A stretch of DNA of 64,000 nt. Origin: Chondrilla cf. caribensis (taxonomy: Eukaryota > Porifera > Demospongiae > Chondrillida > Chondrillidae). A program made the translations under genes and the position numbers. Positions within the stretch are counted from its first letter, which is position 1; every line of letters starts with the position of its first letter. Location: positions 3,837,095 through 3,901,094 of the forward strand of contig OZ026547.1 of NCBI GenBank assembly GCA_964020155.1, given 5' to 3'. This document shows positions 1-12,840 of this stretch, piece by piece. Below the pieces are notes generated by a model. It saw only the letters and a list, made by a program, of their open reading frames with translations. It was not told the origin of the DNA and did not search any database.

Positions 1-17
1 AGTTCACATTCACACAA

Positions 18-20
<3 letters not shown>

Positions 21-86
<66 letters not shown>
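21..86. repeat. (CA)n microsatellite
   Basis: An almost uninterrupted CA dinucleotide run. It lies just past a plausible 5' splice site of the minus-strand exon at 100-648, so on that strand it would be an intronic (TG)n tract near the donor. Confidence 0.95.
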
Positions 87-89
<3 letters not shown>

Positions 90-99
90 GACCAATCAC

Positions 100-648
100 C
101 TTCAATATTTCAATGGACTCTTCCTTCTCTTTCACTTTAGTTCTCAAAGACTCCACTGTTATCAGATCTTCATCTGACAAGTTCTCACTCATTTGTCCTT
201 CCTTAATCGTGGAGAGGGGGCTGAAAGACATACCTTCGGAGTATCCCGATGAAGTGGATCCAGATCTATTCAGTTGTGATGTAACAATGTTGATGCCTTT
301 TGGGTCATCGCCTAGTGCATCCCGAATAGTGCTTTCAGTCAACTTTTGCTCCAACTCTTTAATCTTATCCCTTACCACGAAGTTCTCCTTCAGTACTTCC
401 TCTGGTGTGACCTCGAGGTATTCTGCTGACTCGTCAAATGAGAGTCTGTCGATTTGTCCACACTGATCCGTCTTCTGGACTCTATCGATCTCTTCTTCTG
501 TCAAAATGCAAACCTCTCCACTTGGTAATTTTCGACAGAGGAAACTTTGGTTGTTCATTACATATTTTACTGGTTTTCTGGAGAGAGAAGACGATGGAGC
601 CTCACCAGATTGGGAAGAAGGGCAGCAGGGAAAAGTGTTAATTCGGAC
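100..648 (-). CDS. internal exon of an unrecognised coiled-coil protein (partial gene)
   Basis: One open frame of about 183 codons on the minus strand. The best bounds are an acceptor (pyrimidine-rich tract ending ATGCAG) before position 648 and a donor AAG|GTGATT after position 100, so the gene continues off the left edge. The product is hydrophilic and Ser/Glu/Lys rich, with charged heptad-like stretches near VVRDKIKELEQKLTE and LRTKVKEKEESIEILK that suggest coiled coil. An alternative reading extends the frame to 729, adding a hydrophobic segment (TVTFVLITCILLVFM) that would be a transmembrane anchor, but that extension has only a GTG at its start and a stop just upstream, so I favour an intron there. 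I do not recognise the family. Confidence 0.45.
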
Positions 649-729
649 CTGCATGAATACAAGTAGTATACAAGTGATTAATACAAATGTCACAGTAAGT
701 TCATGGAATTTAACACCATCAACACTCAC

Positions 730-3092
730 ACCATAGGGTTGAAGGGGTAATTCAAGACATCAAAACACCTGATCATTATAATTACTTTCAAAACTCAGCA
801 ACAGTATTCAATTCACACCAACAGTATCCCATGCAAATAGTGGCTAGCAGTGGTTTAGCTTGTGGTCCAGTTTGGGTCCTACCAATTGTGGCTATTTAAG
901 ACAAACCCTGATGTTTCTATTTACTTCATTCATATTCTACCATAAAAATTGATTGAAACACCTTAGCACACAGTAATCTCACCCCCCGCTCAACCATAAT
1001 GGTTCCACCGGGCCTAAACAGCAACAACCCCAAACTAACATTACATTGATAGCTTGATTATATTGATGCAATCGTCTCTACCAACTGTTACATTGCACTG
1101 TGTGGACACCTCAGACTATCAGTAATGATGGCAACTGCCTATAACTCAACATTTTTATGGTTATCAACAGTGTGGTCTCTAGATCATTTTTGAAGGGCAC
1201 AGAACCCTTCTTGAGACCCAAAGTACCCTTCATCATGACTCAAAATACCCCCTGCACCCCTCTTCAAATGATCAATGTACATCAATGTGGTTTTACTGTT
1301 GAGTAGTGTATAACATACTTTACTCTGTTTATTATACATAATTGTACTGTCACCGTCGTTGTAGTGTGACTGCTTTATTTATACCCCTCAAAAATGTTCT
1401 ACACATACATAAAGGTACCCTTCTTTATTTCAATTCTGGTGACCACACTGGTTATCAAAATTTAAAGTGCAGAACCTCCATTGGATATTGTACACATCCC
1501 AAAATACCCATGTCCCCTAGTGCTGGGTGGAATATCCAAAGATTGAATTAATTGTGAGCTTTAGTTAGCATGATTATTCGATATGGCAATTACAGCTGCA
1601 ACAGGAATATCAACCAATAATGTGTAATAATGCTCCAGTCACACATAACGTGAGTTAACGATAGTTGACTATAATATGACTTTTATTAGTTATTTCAGCA
1701 AATATCACTTATAATCATAGATGGAGACAATCTTTCATTCCCCCCCGATTCAATAATCATGATGATCACAACAATCATGACATGTAAATGTCGTGTATGA
1801 AAAAAATAGGATAAAGATTTACACCAGTTCCGTCTATCATCGATGAAGTAGAAACTAACTCGTTAAAACAACACTCTCAAGCCAAATTACCGCTTAATAC
1901 AAACCCGTTTTTGAGCATTGTTTCGTTTGCTGGAGTAATAACCATACAGTAAGCAACCAATGGTAAGTGAGCGGTCACAAACATTTTAATGATGTTAACT
2001 ATTAAATCATACCCATACATGATGATACACCATAGAAAGCAAACGAAGACACTATATGCGAAGCCCCGGGGTACGTACGTAAGAGCCGTAGGGAATCGAA
2101 GTGAATTCCACATCTTGGGGGGTCTGCTCCGCCTCGCTCATCACTCCCTGCCAATAAGAATCACCGAGAGACGTTCGGCTAGAGTGGCGTAGTCACGAAC
2201 AGGCTGTCAATTCACCGGTACCTGGTTTATCCCCTCGGCTGAGTCATCATGGCATTCGGGGACGGATAGTAAAGTCCCTCGTGACGTCATACACAATAAC
2301 TAACTACTTAGGGTCATGCCCGTATCCGCACAATATCAGGCCTGTAGTAGGCCCTGTACACAGAGGGGGGAGGGGTTCAACTAAACCCCCCTTTTTGCCT
2401 TTACATTGAAAACAAAATGCTGTTGTCCAAGTGCCAGTGCCACCATTGCCTATACATGTATATAGGGCACAAATGATCAAAATTTCACAGTACCTGATAA
2501 TGAGTAGATATTATTGAATACTGTGAATATACCTACAGTATATTAAATTTTGTGACATGACCAGGCATAAGCTGCATGTCATGCTTGATTAGAAACTTCA
2601 ACAATGACCTGTATAATTGTGATGGCATGCATGTGTGATGACAGGTGGATATGAACTGGACTGAAAATGTAACCCTCTTTCGTGAAGCCTTTGTACGGCC
2701 CTGAATATTGAATGATCATCACAGGTGCAATATAAAAATCTAGAGATCCATTCGGAGAAAAGTTTATGGGCCCGTATTATAGAAGTACATTGATATTACT
2801 TCATTTTATTGCATTGTTCTTGTCTTTGAAAATGATAACGTATTTGCTATTATAGAAAATTTTAAAAAAATATGACTTAAATATCTTCTTTTACTATGAT
2901 GGGGATTAACATACGCGACAAATCCCGTGGTCTACAGACAATAGTGAAAACAAGATGCAATGGAAAATGATTACTGATACGTACACGTGCAGTATCGTGA
3001 TGATAATGCAAACGGATTACGCACGTGTGAATCATGTGACCAGAGCTGTTTGGGTGGCACTTCATCCAGGGGTGGAACCAGTGTTTTCGATC
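730..3092. other. intergenic spacer upstream of integrin beta
   Basis: About 2.4 kb with no supportable gene. Short open frames here lack codon or splice support. The last several hundred bases should contain the integrin promoter, but I see no diagnostic motif. Confidence 0.5.
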
Positions 3093-6000
3093 ATGCTCAG
3101 TTTTGTGTTTCTTATATTGATGTTCAGCTCCAGTTTTTGTCAGCTTTTAGGTTATTACGTAGTTCTAGCGATTTTAATAGCGCTGAACACTAGCGCGATA
3201 TGAAGTGTACCTTTGTCACACTCAATCTCGAATACCAATCTCCTGTTTGTAGGTCTGGACAACTCGTGCAGTCTGTACCAGACGTGTTCCTCGTGTATAC
3301 AAGCGGCCGATGGATGCTATTGGTGTTTATCAGTGGTGAGAAGATTAAGGATTAGGGGTACTAGTCTCATATAAGACAGATTTAGACCTATTTGCCCGCG
3401 TTCGGTGACCGAGGCGTGGTAATTTGCTTAATTTGACCGTTGATAATGCTGATCTGTGATTACGTGCCTACTCTAACGTTATTCAATCCCCCGTGTGACA
3501 CTGTGTGGAGTTCTTGACACGAATTTGAATTATTATTATACTGAGTTATTAAATTGTTATAATATTATCAGTCACATTTGAATTATACTGCATGCTGTGT
3601 CCCTGTTAAATTCACAGCCATCATTCGAATAATAAACTATAGCTAGTGGGAAACATTTTCCACATTGTGATTGAATTAAATAATATGAGATTTGTAACCT
3701 GAAACGAGGCTGATTAAAATGACTAGATCTTTACACCTTTATGAGATGGTTGCAACTCTTGCACAGTGTACAAAGTCCATGAAACAGTACTAAATTAAAT
3801 TTGAAACCTTACAAACCAAAAGATAAAAACTCAAGAGTTTCCAATCATTTCATCCAATGGCATATCAGATAGAAAAGCAAATCCCAGTTCACGGACAAAA
3901 ACTTGTAAATTCAAATTGCAATTTTCTTGTCAGGAATTGCTATTGAATCTGGGTGACAGACTACTAGCTCTAATGATAAGTATATTGACAGGTAGCCACT
4001 GTAGATGTATTACCTGTTTTCACCTTTAGAATTTCAGCAGTCCAAGATGCCTTCATGTAGCTTCTCAAGGAGACAGGTGCCCAGATGCTGACTAAGAAGA
4101 TCCGAAATCTTCCTTAAATATTACAAAAGTGTGTGCTTCCATGTTTGTATGTTTATCCATAATGTGTGTGAGTTTTTAAACTTATGTACTCATGTGTATA
4201 CCATAGGACATACAGTATTGTGGAATGCATTGCCACCGAAAGGACCATCTCAATATTATATAATATATATAGATATAAAATTAATATAAATTAATTTATT
4301 ATAGATCCATGTCTAGTACGTATAATATTATATCTATATCTATATCTATATATCTATAATGTATATTATATTATATTGAGCAGTATCTATAGATATAAAT
4401 ATAGATATAGATGTATTTGGCCATTTCCCAGGAATTTTCGTGATGTATTTCTCTGATAACAAAATTAATATTAGAATTAGACCATGTATGTACATCATAA
4501 TACCACCGAGATCCATCCAATTTGTATTGTGCTGCTAATTCATCACAGAAAGAAGAGTTAAGTGATAAAGTGCAGGTTACACCAACAGAAATTGAAGCTA
4601 CACTCACACCAGGTGTGTATTGATAGGTGTGGTATTCTGTGGATAATTTGATATGGATGTGTTGATATAGTGGACCTTCAATAATTGCTGTAGGATATGT
4701 AGAGACCTTCAACATCACAGTACGTCCTGCTGCTAATTACCCTTTGGATATTTACTTCTTGATGGATTTCTCTGCGTCCACTACTGATGATCTTGCTACC
4801 ATGAAGCTCCTAGCAACAGAGATAGGTGAGTACTCACACAACCCTCTAGTTAGTGTTTGTTTAGCGCATGTACAGTGTGACACATGTACATTTACCATTA
4901 GCACGTTTAAATCCACGCAGTTGTGTGGTCTTGCTGGTATGAGACTGCAGCTCAGCAGTACCACCGGTGCAGTATAAAAGTATAAAAGGAGAATTGGGGG
5001 GCTGGTTGCTGTGGTGGCTTCGTGGCTCAGTGGTTTATGGCGGCTACAGTCAGACACTCTGGGTTGGAATCCCGCTTTGCTGGTTTTCTCTTTTCTCCTT
5101 TCTCTTCAAGCGGGTTGGATTCCAATGAAACTTCTATCATTATCACACACCTGCTTCTATAATATGATCATCTGATTAAAAAAAATATTGGATGAAGTGA
5201 TTACACCAACTAAACTAGACGTTGAAATGAAGATAATAAACATAATTAGTCAACATTTACTATTAGCATTTTGATAAACTCAACCATCACATTGCATGTA
5301 TGTACATGTATGAAGTATTCTGTCCTTTGTCACCACAGCCAACACAGTTGCAAACATAACTTCAAACTTCCAGTTAGGATTTGGAACGTTTGTGGATAAA
5401 GTGATTCCTCCATATGTCTTGTACGTATGTTGATGTGTACCTACTAGCAACTAGATAATCTGTAGTTACATACGTATAATATGTTAACCTAATTTTTTTC
5501 TCTTCTTGTAGATTTTTCCATGACCTTCGTTATTTGGACTTTTATTGCTATTTTGGATTTGATGAGTGTGTATACCCTTATAGCTACAAGCATTCATTGT
5601 CACTGACCAATAATTCTGAAGATTTCACAGTGAGTTTCAAAGCATGCATACATACAGTACATCAATCAACCTTCAACTTACAAGCTACACATGATCACTC
5701 AATACCTTCCTCTCCCAATAAACCAGATTGCAAAAACAAATTTATATTGTTGCAGTTTTGTGTTTTGTTATATATATCAATATTGGCATAAGTGATTCAG
5801 TGATTCATGAAGAGAATTATGTATAATATTATAATGCAAGGGATATGAGGTAATTTTTCACAGAATTTTTATCTTAGGAGAATTTTACTAGATTAAAGGA
5901 GTGAATTAATATCTAAACCACTTCTTCTTTTATGGAATCACAAAACTGTATTCCCATGTAAATGCTAGGTAATGTACGAATACACTATAATATATATAAT

Positions 6001-9000
6001 ATATATATTTGATGTTTCCCAACAGAATACTATTCTGAATGTAAGTAACTCATTCAATCATGACTATCCAGAAGGTGGATTCGATGGCCTGTTGCAAGTT
6101 ATGGAGTGCAGTGATGTATGTGTGTATGCATGTACTACTGATGATATATAGAATATTGGTTCTAGGAATAGGCTCTAATCCTCTAAAACTGATTTTCTAT
6201 GCATTAATTGTTTGATTGAACAATTAATCACCAGAAGTACGTAAGTGTACATTATTTGCAATCATCAAGTTCGGCAATTCGCCTATTAAACGGCCGTTCC
6301 CGTTTAGTGGGTACGGGTACAGAACGTGTACGGGTACGCCCGTTCCGTCCCCGTAGAACGTTCAGTTTTATATAATTAGTACCGTAATTAAAGGGTGTAA
6401 CCAGAAACCACTGCCACTTTGTTAGGCTGACTGCTTTTTAGCATTTTAGGAAGGTGTAAGCTATAAATTCCAAAACCATTAATTGAAGTTGTCACAATAG
6501 GTGTCTTCTGTTGCGTTCACTTAATAATTGCTTCCTGTGAGTTATTGATTTGCTAACACTACTGAAAATTGTGAGATTGAATTGATCAGTACTCCAAACA
6601 CTAGAATGTACGTACTGCATCATGAGCTTACTTACTGTCATGTTTCATTTGCATAGATTATTGGATGGCGGGACGAGGCAAGACATATAGTAATTTTTCT
6701 CACAGATGCCGGATTTCATTTCACTTATGACGGACTGGTATGACTTTGAAAGTGTACTCGATAATGAATTAACTGTAACTATTTTTCCAACATGTTACCA
6801 AGGTTGGTGGAATAGTGAGACCTCATGACGGCAAGTGCCACCTTGAGAACAAGGACCCGCCCATTTATTACACCTTGTATGATTATTATGTAAGCTATAT
6901 ACCTTGCCACACCTGTTTACCTAATCCACTATTCATGGTTTGTATCTATGTATGTACTATTATTATTATAATTCATCTATTGAAATTATTATATATGTAT
7001 ACTCTTTTCCTCATCCTCCTTAGGACTACCCCTCGGTAGCCCAGATCTATACCTCAATGGTCAGACATGACATTGTCCCCATATTTGCTTGCACGACTGA
7101 TTTCCTTCACTTATACCAAAACCTCACACTGGTCCTCCCTGGATCTTCTGCTGTTGAATTGAACAATGACTCCAGTAACATTATAGATATCATCTCTGAA
7201 GAATATGCAGTATGTTCTGTTGAAGATATTGTGCATGTTAGCAATATCTGATTCTGTGCACATTGGTGTTTTTAACATTGAATTTTGTACATTAACCTAT
7301 AACATATACAGACCAATGTGCTTAGTAAGTACTTACCTCAAAGTGCACACCAAATCTGTACTTCTTATCAGAGGTACATACTATCAGTACTGGTTGACAT
7401 GGTATTCTGTACGTATATGTACATGTTATTTTGATGTATATTTCATTGACATGTTTAACATTTTTTTGTAAATTGTTGTATAAAGCATAATTAAAATTGG
7501 TGTGTACATCAGTAATTGGTAGTGGGCTTACATATAGTACTAGAGCTGATTACATGTCTATTTGACATTAGCAATTTTTATGGTTAATTACATGTTTAAC
7601 TTATTGTGCTGTAGAAAACATCCCAGACTATTCGTCTGGTTTATGATGTCATTCCTGGTCTCAACATCACAGTGGTTAACAGGGAATGTCCCCAAGGATC
7701 CACGTAAGACTTTAATGAGATTATCCAATTCCCAACTATCAGTGCAAAATTCTCTCTATATCTGTTCTCACCTCACAATAGACCTGACCAGGAAGACCCC
7801 TCCATATGTCACCATGTGCTCTACAATCAAACTGTAAGGAATATTTTGCATCTTCAAAGTACACCATCCAATGTCACCCATGTCCTGATGATCCCATGTC
7901 CCAGGTTGTGTACACTGTCAGCATTGAGGTCACAGAGGTCAATGAGGAGTTGGTCAATGCTGGCGAAAATGGGTTGGTAATTACGTACATGTGGTATCTG
8001 TATACAATTTATGTAAATTGTTGAGTAATTGTGCATGTACCTTATCTAGTAATTTCTCACTATTTACATTGTGTACATTACATGTACATCATCACAATGA
8101 CTAGATTGTTAATATTGTCTACATTATGTGTCCTGTGTACATTGTCTACATTGTTTGCCCTGCGTCCATCATGATTTATGCATTACATATGTAAAATACT
8201 TATGTACAACTATGTAGCATAAAATCAATTTCTGATAACATTTTCCGTATTTACAAGCATGATTTATTTTGCATGTACAGTTGTATGTATGTCATATTTG
8301 ATACAGTACATTTCTAGTGTGTGATTTGCATAGGGTACCTTTGAGGATCCCACTGTATTCGGACGTAGTCTTGAAAATTCAACCTGTACGGAACTGTTCT
8401 TGTGACAATACTCCAGTTAGTCTCAAACTGTGCAAATATACTGTATGTACGTACATACCATATTCTACTGGGAACAATTCACATCCATAATTTATGTAGT
8501 ATGTAATGTTTGACATCGATTGTAATAATATTATAGTGCAGTAGTGCTTGGTAAGTGAGATCATTGAAGTTGAGAGTACTTTCACCTCGGGACAATATGG
8601 TTTTTGACCAGGATGACCTTTCTCCCAGCACATATGACTGTGTGTGTGTGTGTGTTTGTGTGTGTATTAATTAAAAGGTATACAATTTTGGTTGTATGTA
8701 TTTATCGATCAGTGTATACTGTTGTTTGTATGAATGGTGTTAGGTGAGAGGAGAGGCAGTGTGCTCAGGATCAGGAACAATGCAATGTGGAGAATGCACC
8801 TGTGATGAAGGATTGTGAGTACTGTGAACACAGCCTGTTCCTCTAAACACCTGGTTGACAATCTGAATGCATTTACACTCTTTTTGTTGTTTTTTATTAG
8901 TGCTGGAAGCACCTGTGATTGTTCGGCAACTACAGAACCTGTGTGCCCGTAGGTTTATGCAATGTGTATAATTCGAACCATTCAAGCTCTTTGATGGGGA

Positions 9001-9423
9001 GTTTCCTTTTATTTGGTTGTAGGAGTGGTCAGGATGGCATGATGTGTTCTGGTCACGGAGAATGCTACTGTGGTGTGTGTATCTGTAGCAAACTGGTGAG
9101 GCTATGAATTTGATTATGTCCATACTATTTAGTGTCATTGTGAATAGTGGAAGTGAACATTTGTAGAGGAACTGTATTTCAACAATTTATTGTTTTGTCT
9201 CACAATATCAAACCTCAATCATAATATTATAATTGCCTTGATAAAATACTGTATAATATTATATATAAATATACATGTTCCTTAATTGTTTTGTTTTGTT
9301 TTTTTTTGCTTTATTTTTTTTTCTTCTTACTCTTCAATACATATAATTATATTTTCTTTTATTGTAATTCCCAGACTGTAATTACGTATGTTTGTTTTCA
9401 TTTAAAAAAAAAAAAAATATATA

Positions 9424-9512
<89 letters not shown>

Positions 9513-12500
9513 TAGAACCTGTCCAATCCAACACATCTCTAAACCGACAAATGCTTAAAACTTTAGTTGTATCTATTATAAAACGACCATGAAAACTGTG
9601 TACATGTATGATATACTGCAGACCGACACCGAATACTATTATGGTGAGGCATGCGAGTGTAATAATTTCAACTGTCCTGTGGATACCCATAACCGAAGGT
9701 GTAGTGGTGAGCTGCCTTTATTATGTACATGTGTATTTAAATTATTATTATTAGGCACATACTTACATTTACATTGTACAATACCTATGTATGTACGATA
9801 TATAATGCATATAATATTATATGTATGCCGATTACTGATTAACCCCTTACCATTCAATGTTTCCATTTCAACTTTGAATTCAGGACATGGAACCTGTGAT
9901 TGTGGAGAGTGTATATGCTCCCGCTCTCTGGTATCCCAGCAACCGTACACTGGAGAGATTTGCGACTGTTCACCTGACACTAATGGCTGTATCAATCCAC
10001 ACAACACACAAAGAGTATGTCTCAAACTATATGTTGGATGTAGTGGTACGTATATACGTACTTGTTGTGTCACCTTTAGGTATGATATACAGGGAAACAT
10101 TCCCAGTGTAACTGAACCTAAAGGTGATAATAAATATTTTGTATTTTGATTGACCTCTTGCTGACCTCTAATTAAATGATTAATCAATGGTCTCATCCTG
10201 GGATCTCAGGGATACACAGGATATGTATATATTCCTGTTGGTCTCTTTGATCTTGTCATCGCTCAAAATACATGTATTGTACATATGCGTGTGTACATAG
10301 TTTGTACATACTATAATTATTTTTGCATATGTACAGTATTATATCTGGCTGACACACATGTACATAGTTTGTATACATTACCTATTTATACATTTGTACA
10401 GTGTCTGGTCACACACATATGTATGTTTGAACATACTGTAGTTTGCATTAAATATTTTATTTGTATTTACAGTATATCTAGCAAATATGTGTACATATAA
10501 TGTTATGCTGACTCCTGTAGCAGATATGTGGTGGACATGGTCAGTGTGTGTGTGAGACATGTCAGTGCTTTGAAGGATTCTTTGGAGACTTCTGTGACCC
10601 ACGGCTTGATGAGACAGTAAGTGTAGCTCTTCCCTCTACAGTGTCATTTGCATACACTGTGTATGTACATTTCACTGTGTTGCTGGATATTTTCACATTA
10701 GAAAGTTTCACAATATCATTTACCAAATACATTTCATAGTTTCATTTTCACAATTTCACACTTGAGAATTGTAGCACTATTTGTGACTTGAAATTTTGTG
10801 CTCGTGATTTCATGTATCAAACCAAAGTGATATAAAAATACCAAAAAAAAAAAAAAAACTAGAGTGAAAATTGGATGGTATTCATACATATTACACTGTC
10901 TGTTCATTATAATCCATATACTACAGTACATACACGCATACATACAATGTCATACATATATATGCAGGTATTGTACTATAATCTTGTGTTATTTTATATG
11001 TCTGATAGTGCATGTACTGTTTATATACTGTATGTTCTTGAATCATATTAAACAGACATGTAGAAGTTTCCAGAGTTGCCTAGAGTGTATGTTGACAGTT
11101 GAAGATGACAATGTTACAGTTTCCAATGTTGGCTGTAATGACACATGTCCAGTGATCGTTCTAGCACAAGATGCCATGATTGAAGGTGCAGTGAATACAC
11201 TATGCATATTATGTACACCCCAGTACTGTCTAGGTGCACCTACGTATATAGATACCAAACAAGCCCGGACTGTATAGTGTAATCTAGTTGGTAGGCTTGG
11301 TAATCAGTTAATTCGCTGGTCAAAGATAAATTGAATCTGTGATAATGTTTGTGGAGATGCTACTAGTACGTTTACCAACTGCTTGACAGGATCGATTCGT
11401 TGAACTTACAACTCATCCTCCATCTCTGCCCTACCGAAGTTGTGATCCTTGTAGTATAAGTTCAAACAATGGATATGGGTCATGAGTGGATAAGGGACAT
11501 TATAGCTTATGGCACCCTTACTGTATATTGTTGTGTAGGTTTGGTCCTTCAACACATACACAATAAACTGCCAAACAATATTAAGTAAAGCTTCTCTACT
11601 CAAAGAGACTAAAATGTAATTAAAAATTGAAAAAATTATAATATTATAATATTGTTATAATCATGGAGCATTATGACTTGGACTATAGTGCTATCTCTTA
11701 TGATACTCGTATGTAGGGACGTTGCACTGTAGAATCACTTTGAGTGAATGCTACAACATTGAGTATTTTGCTCTGATAACAGGAGAAGGTCCAGACACTG
11801 TATATGTGAGGAGCCAGTATACAGGTGAGTGGTGTGAGGAGACACATTCTTGTTTCTGAGGTGTGTGTATAGGTGTCCTTTCATCCATGTGTGCTACAGA
11901 GAAATGCTTGTCTTCTTTCTTACCTAGATTGCAATCGACAATCCATACTGACACCAAATCCTACCTGGCAAATTGCTGTTCCAATTGCTGTGGTTGTTGT
12001 GGTGATTGGAGTGCTCGCAATTCTATTGGTGAAGTTGTGCATCGTGGGAAAGGTTTGCGATGATATGGTCTTAAGAGTATACTTTGAATAAAGTTGTCTT
12101 CAACACCAATTGAGCATTGATCTTTGATTGGTTCATGGAACAATGGCCTCAATTATTGATCACTAGCTTCTGGTTGTGTATACGTAAATCAGCTGCAGAC
12201 TACCGTTTGAAGTTGTTCATTTGAACTTTCTTCCAGGAGTAGACTTCCTATATTATATGTATTAAAATATTATTTAAATCTCAATCTCTCACATCTATTC
12301 ATTCTCTTGTAGGATGCCTATGACTACAGTCAGTGGAAGAAGAACAGAGCTCAAGAGCATCACACCACGGTCAGTTGTCAGTATAATGCAGTGAATTTTG
12401 TTCATCCACCACCACCTTATTAGCCAATCAATTCCCAATGCCAATATATTAATTCAAACAGTAATGAGTATCAAGTCTATCAAATGAAAATCGATCAGTC

Positions 12501-12840
12501 AGTGGATTAACGAGAATTCACGAATTCAGGATGCTTAATATTCTGCAATCATATTGCACTGCATTCACATACAAAGTAACGTTATAATAAACTATAATAT
12601 ATTGTTGCATATATATAATTTACAATACAAAGTGATACATATTATTATAAAAGTATATATATGACTGTCCACATTTAGATGCAGAATCCACTCTACATGC
12701 ATCGAGCTATTTGGGATACCTTACCCGGAAGTGACATCTACATAGATGGCAACCAAATGATCAATCCGATATTTGATGGCGACGAGGATTACTTGGAAGA
12801 TGACATTGGATTTGTATTTGAGAATGAAGGAGCAGATTGA
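3093..12840 (+). CDS. integrin beta subunit, 26 exons, ~804 aa
   Basis: Type I membrane adhesion receptor subunit that pairs with an integrin alpha chain. Exons: 3093-3150, 3253-3335, 4038-4056, 4511-4612, 4694-4825, 5339-5420, 5512-5629, 6026-6115, 6657-6737, 6803-6889, 7024-7209, 7615-7703, 7782-7833, 7905-7972, 8334-8415, 8744-8814, 8901-8948, 9023-9095, 9622-9706, 9884-10014, 10521-10616, 11056-11185, 11717-11824, 11928-12052, 12313-12369, 12679-12840; phases close at 2415 nt. Order: signal peptide (MLSFVFLILMFSSSFC); PSI-like cysteines ending GCYWC; beta-I domain with MIDAS DFSAS (DxSxS) followed by DD, then PEGGFD and FLTDAGFH; hybrid domain; cysteine-rich EGF repeats (8744-10616); beta-tail; TM helix (VPIAVVVVVIGVLAILL); cytoplasmic tail with NPLY and NPIF (NPxY/F). 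Exon 3 and the end of exon 14 (7972 rather than 7976) are the least certain. Introns hold a SINE, MITEs and a TA microsatellite. Confidence 0.95.
4909..5165 (+). mobile_element. tRNA-derived SINE, copy 1 (integrin intron)
   Basis: Contains a pol III A-box-like TGGCTCAGTGG (5023-5033) and a degenerate B box GGGTTGGAATCCC (5061-5073) at tRNA-like spacing. Flanks and tail match the copy at 16689-16965 (shared GGGCTGGTTGCTGTGGTGGC core and a CTTTTCTCCTTTCT tail). The two copies differ at many sites, so it is old. It lies in the intron after the MIDAS exon of the integrin gene. Confidence 0.75.
7319..7410 (+). repeat. intronic interspersed repeat family, copy 1
   Basis: Carries the family signature TGTACTTCTTATCAGAGGTA followed by TATCAGTACTGGTTGACAT. 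Other copies are at 18958-19065, 36165-36350, 46711-46870, 55400-55775 and 61302-61476. It sits between two integrin hybrid-domain exons. Confidence 0.7.
9418..9509. repeat. (TA)n microsatellite with poly-A head
   Basis: A run of A (about 9403-9417) followed by about 90 nt of TA repeats inside an integrin intron. A TACAGTAGAACCTGTCCAA segment immediately after resembles one end of a pogo-type MITE, so the tract may mark an old insertion. Confidence 0.9.
12389..12521. mobile_element. pogo-type MITE in the last integrin intron
   Basis: The left end CAGTGAATTTTGTTCATCC and right end GTGGATTAACGAGAATTCAC are imperfect inverted repeats of each other and of the element at 63306-63480. No coding capacity. 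The target duplication is not clear. Confidence 0.5.

Noticed and set aside
4371..4718. 115-codon minus-strand frame
   Set aside because: Antisense shadow of the integrin exons 4511-4612 and 4694-4825, extended by an AT microsatellite.
9639..10196. 185-codon minus-strand frame
   Set aside because: Antisense to the cysteine-rich EGF exons of the integrin gene; composition fits a shadow frame.
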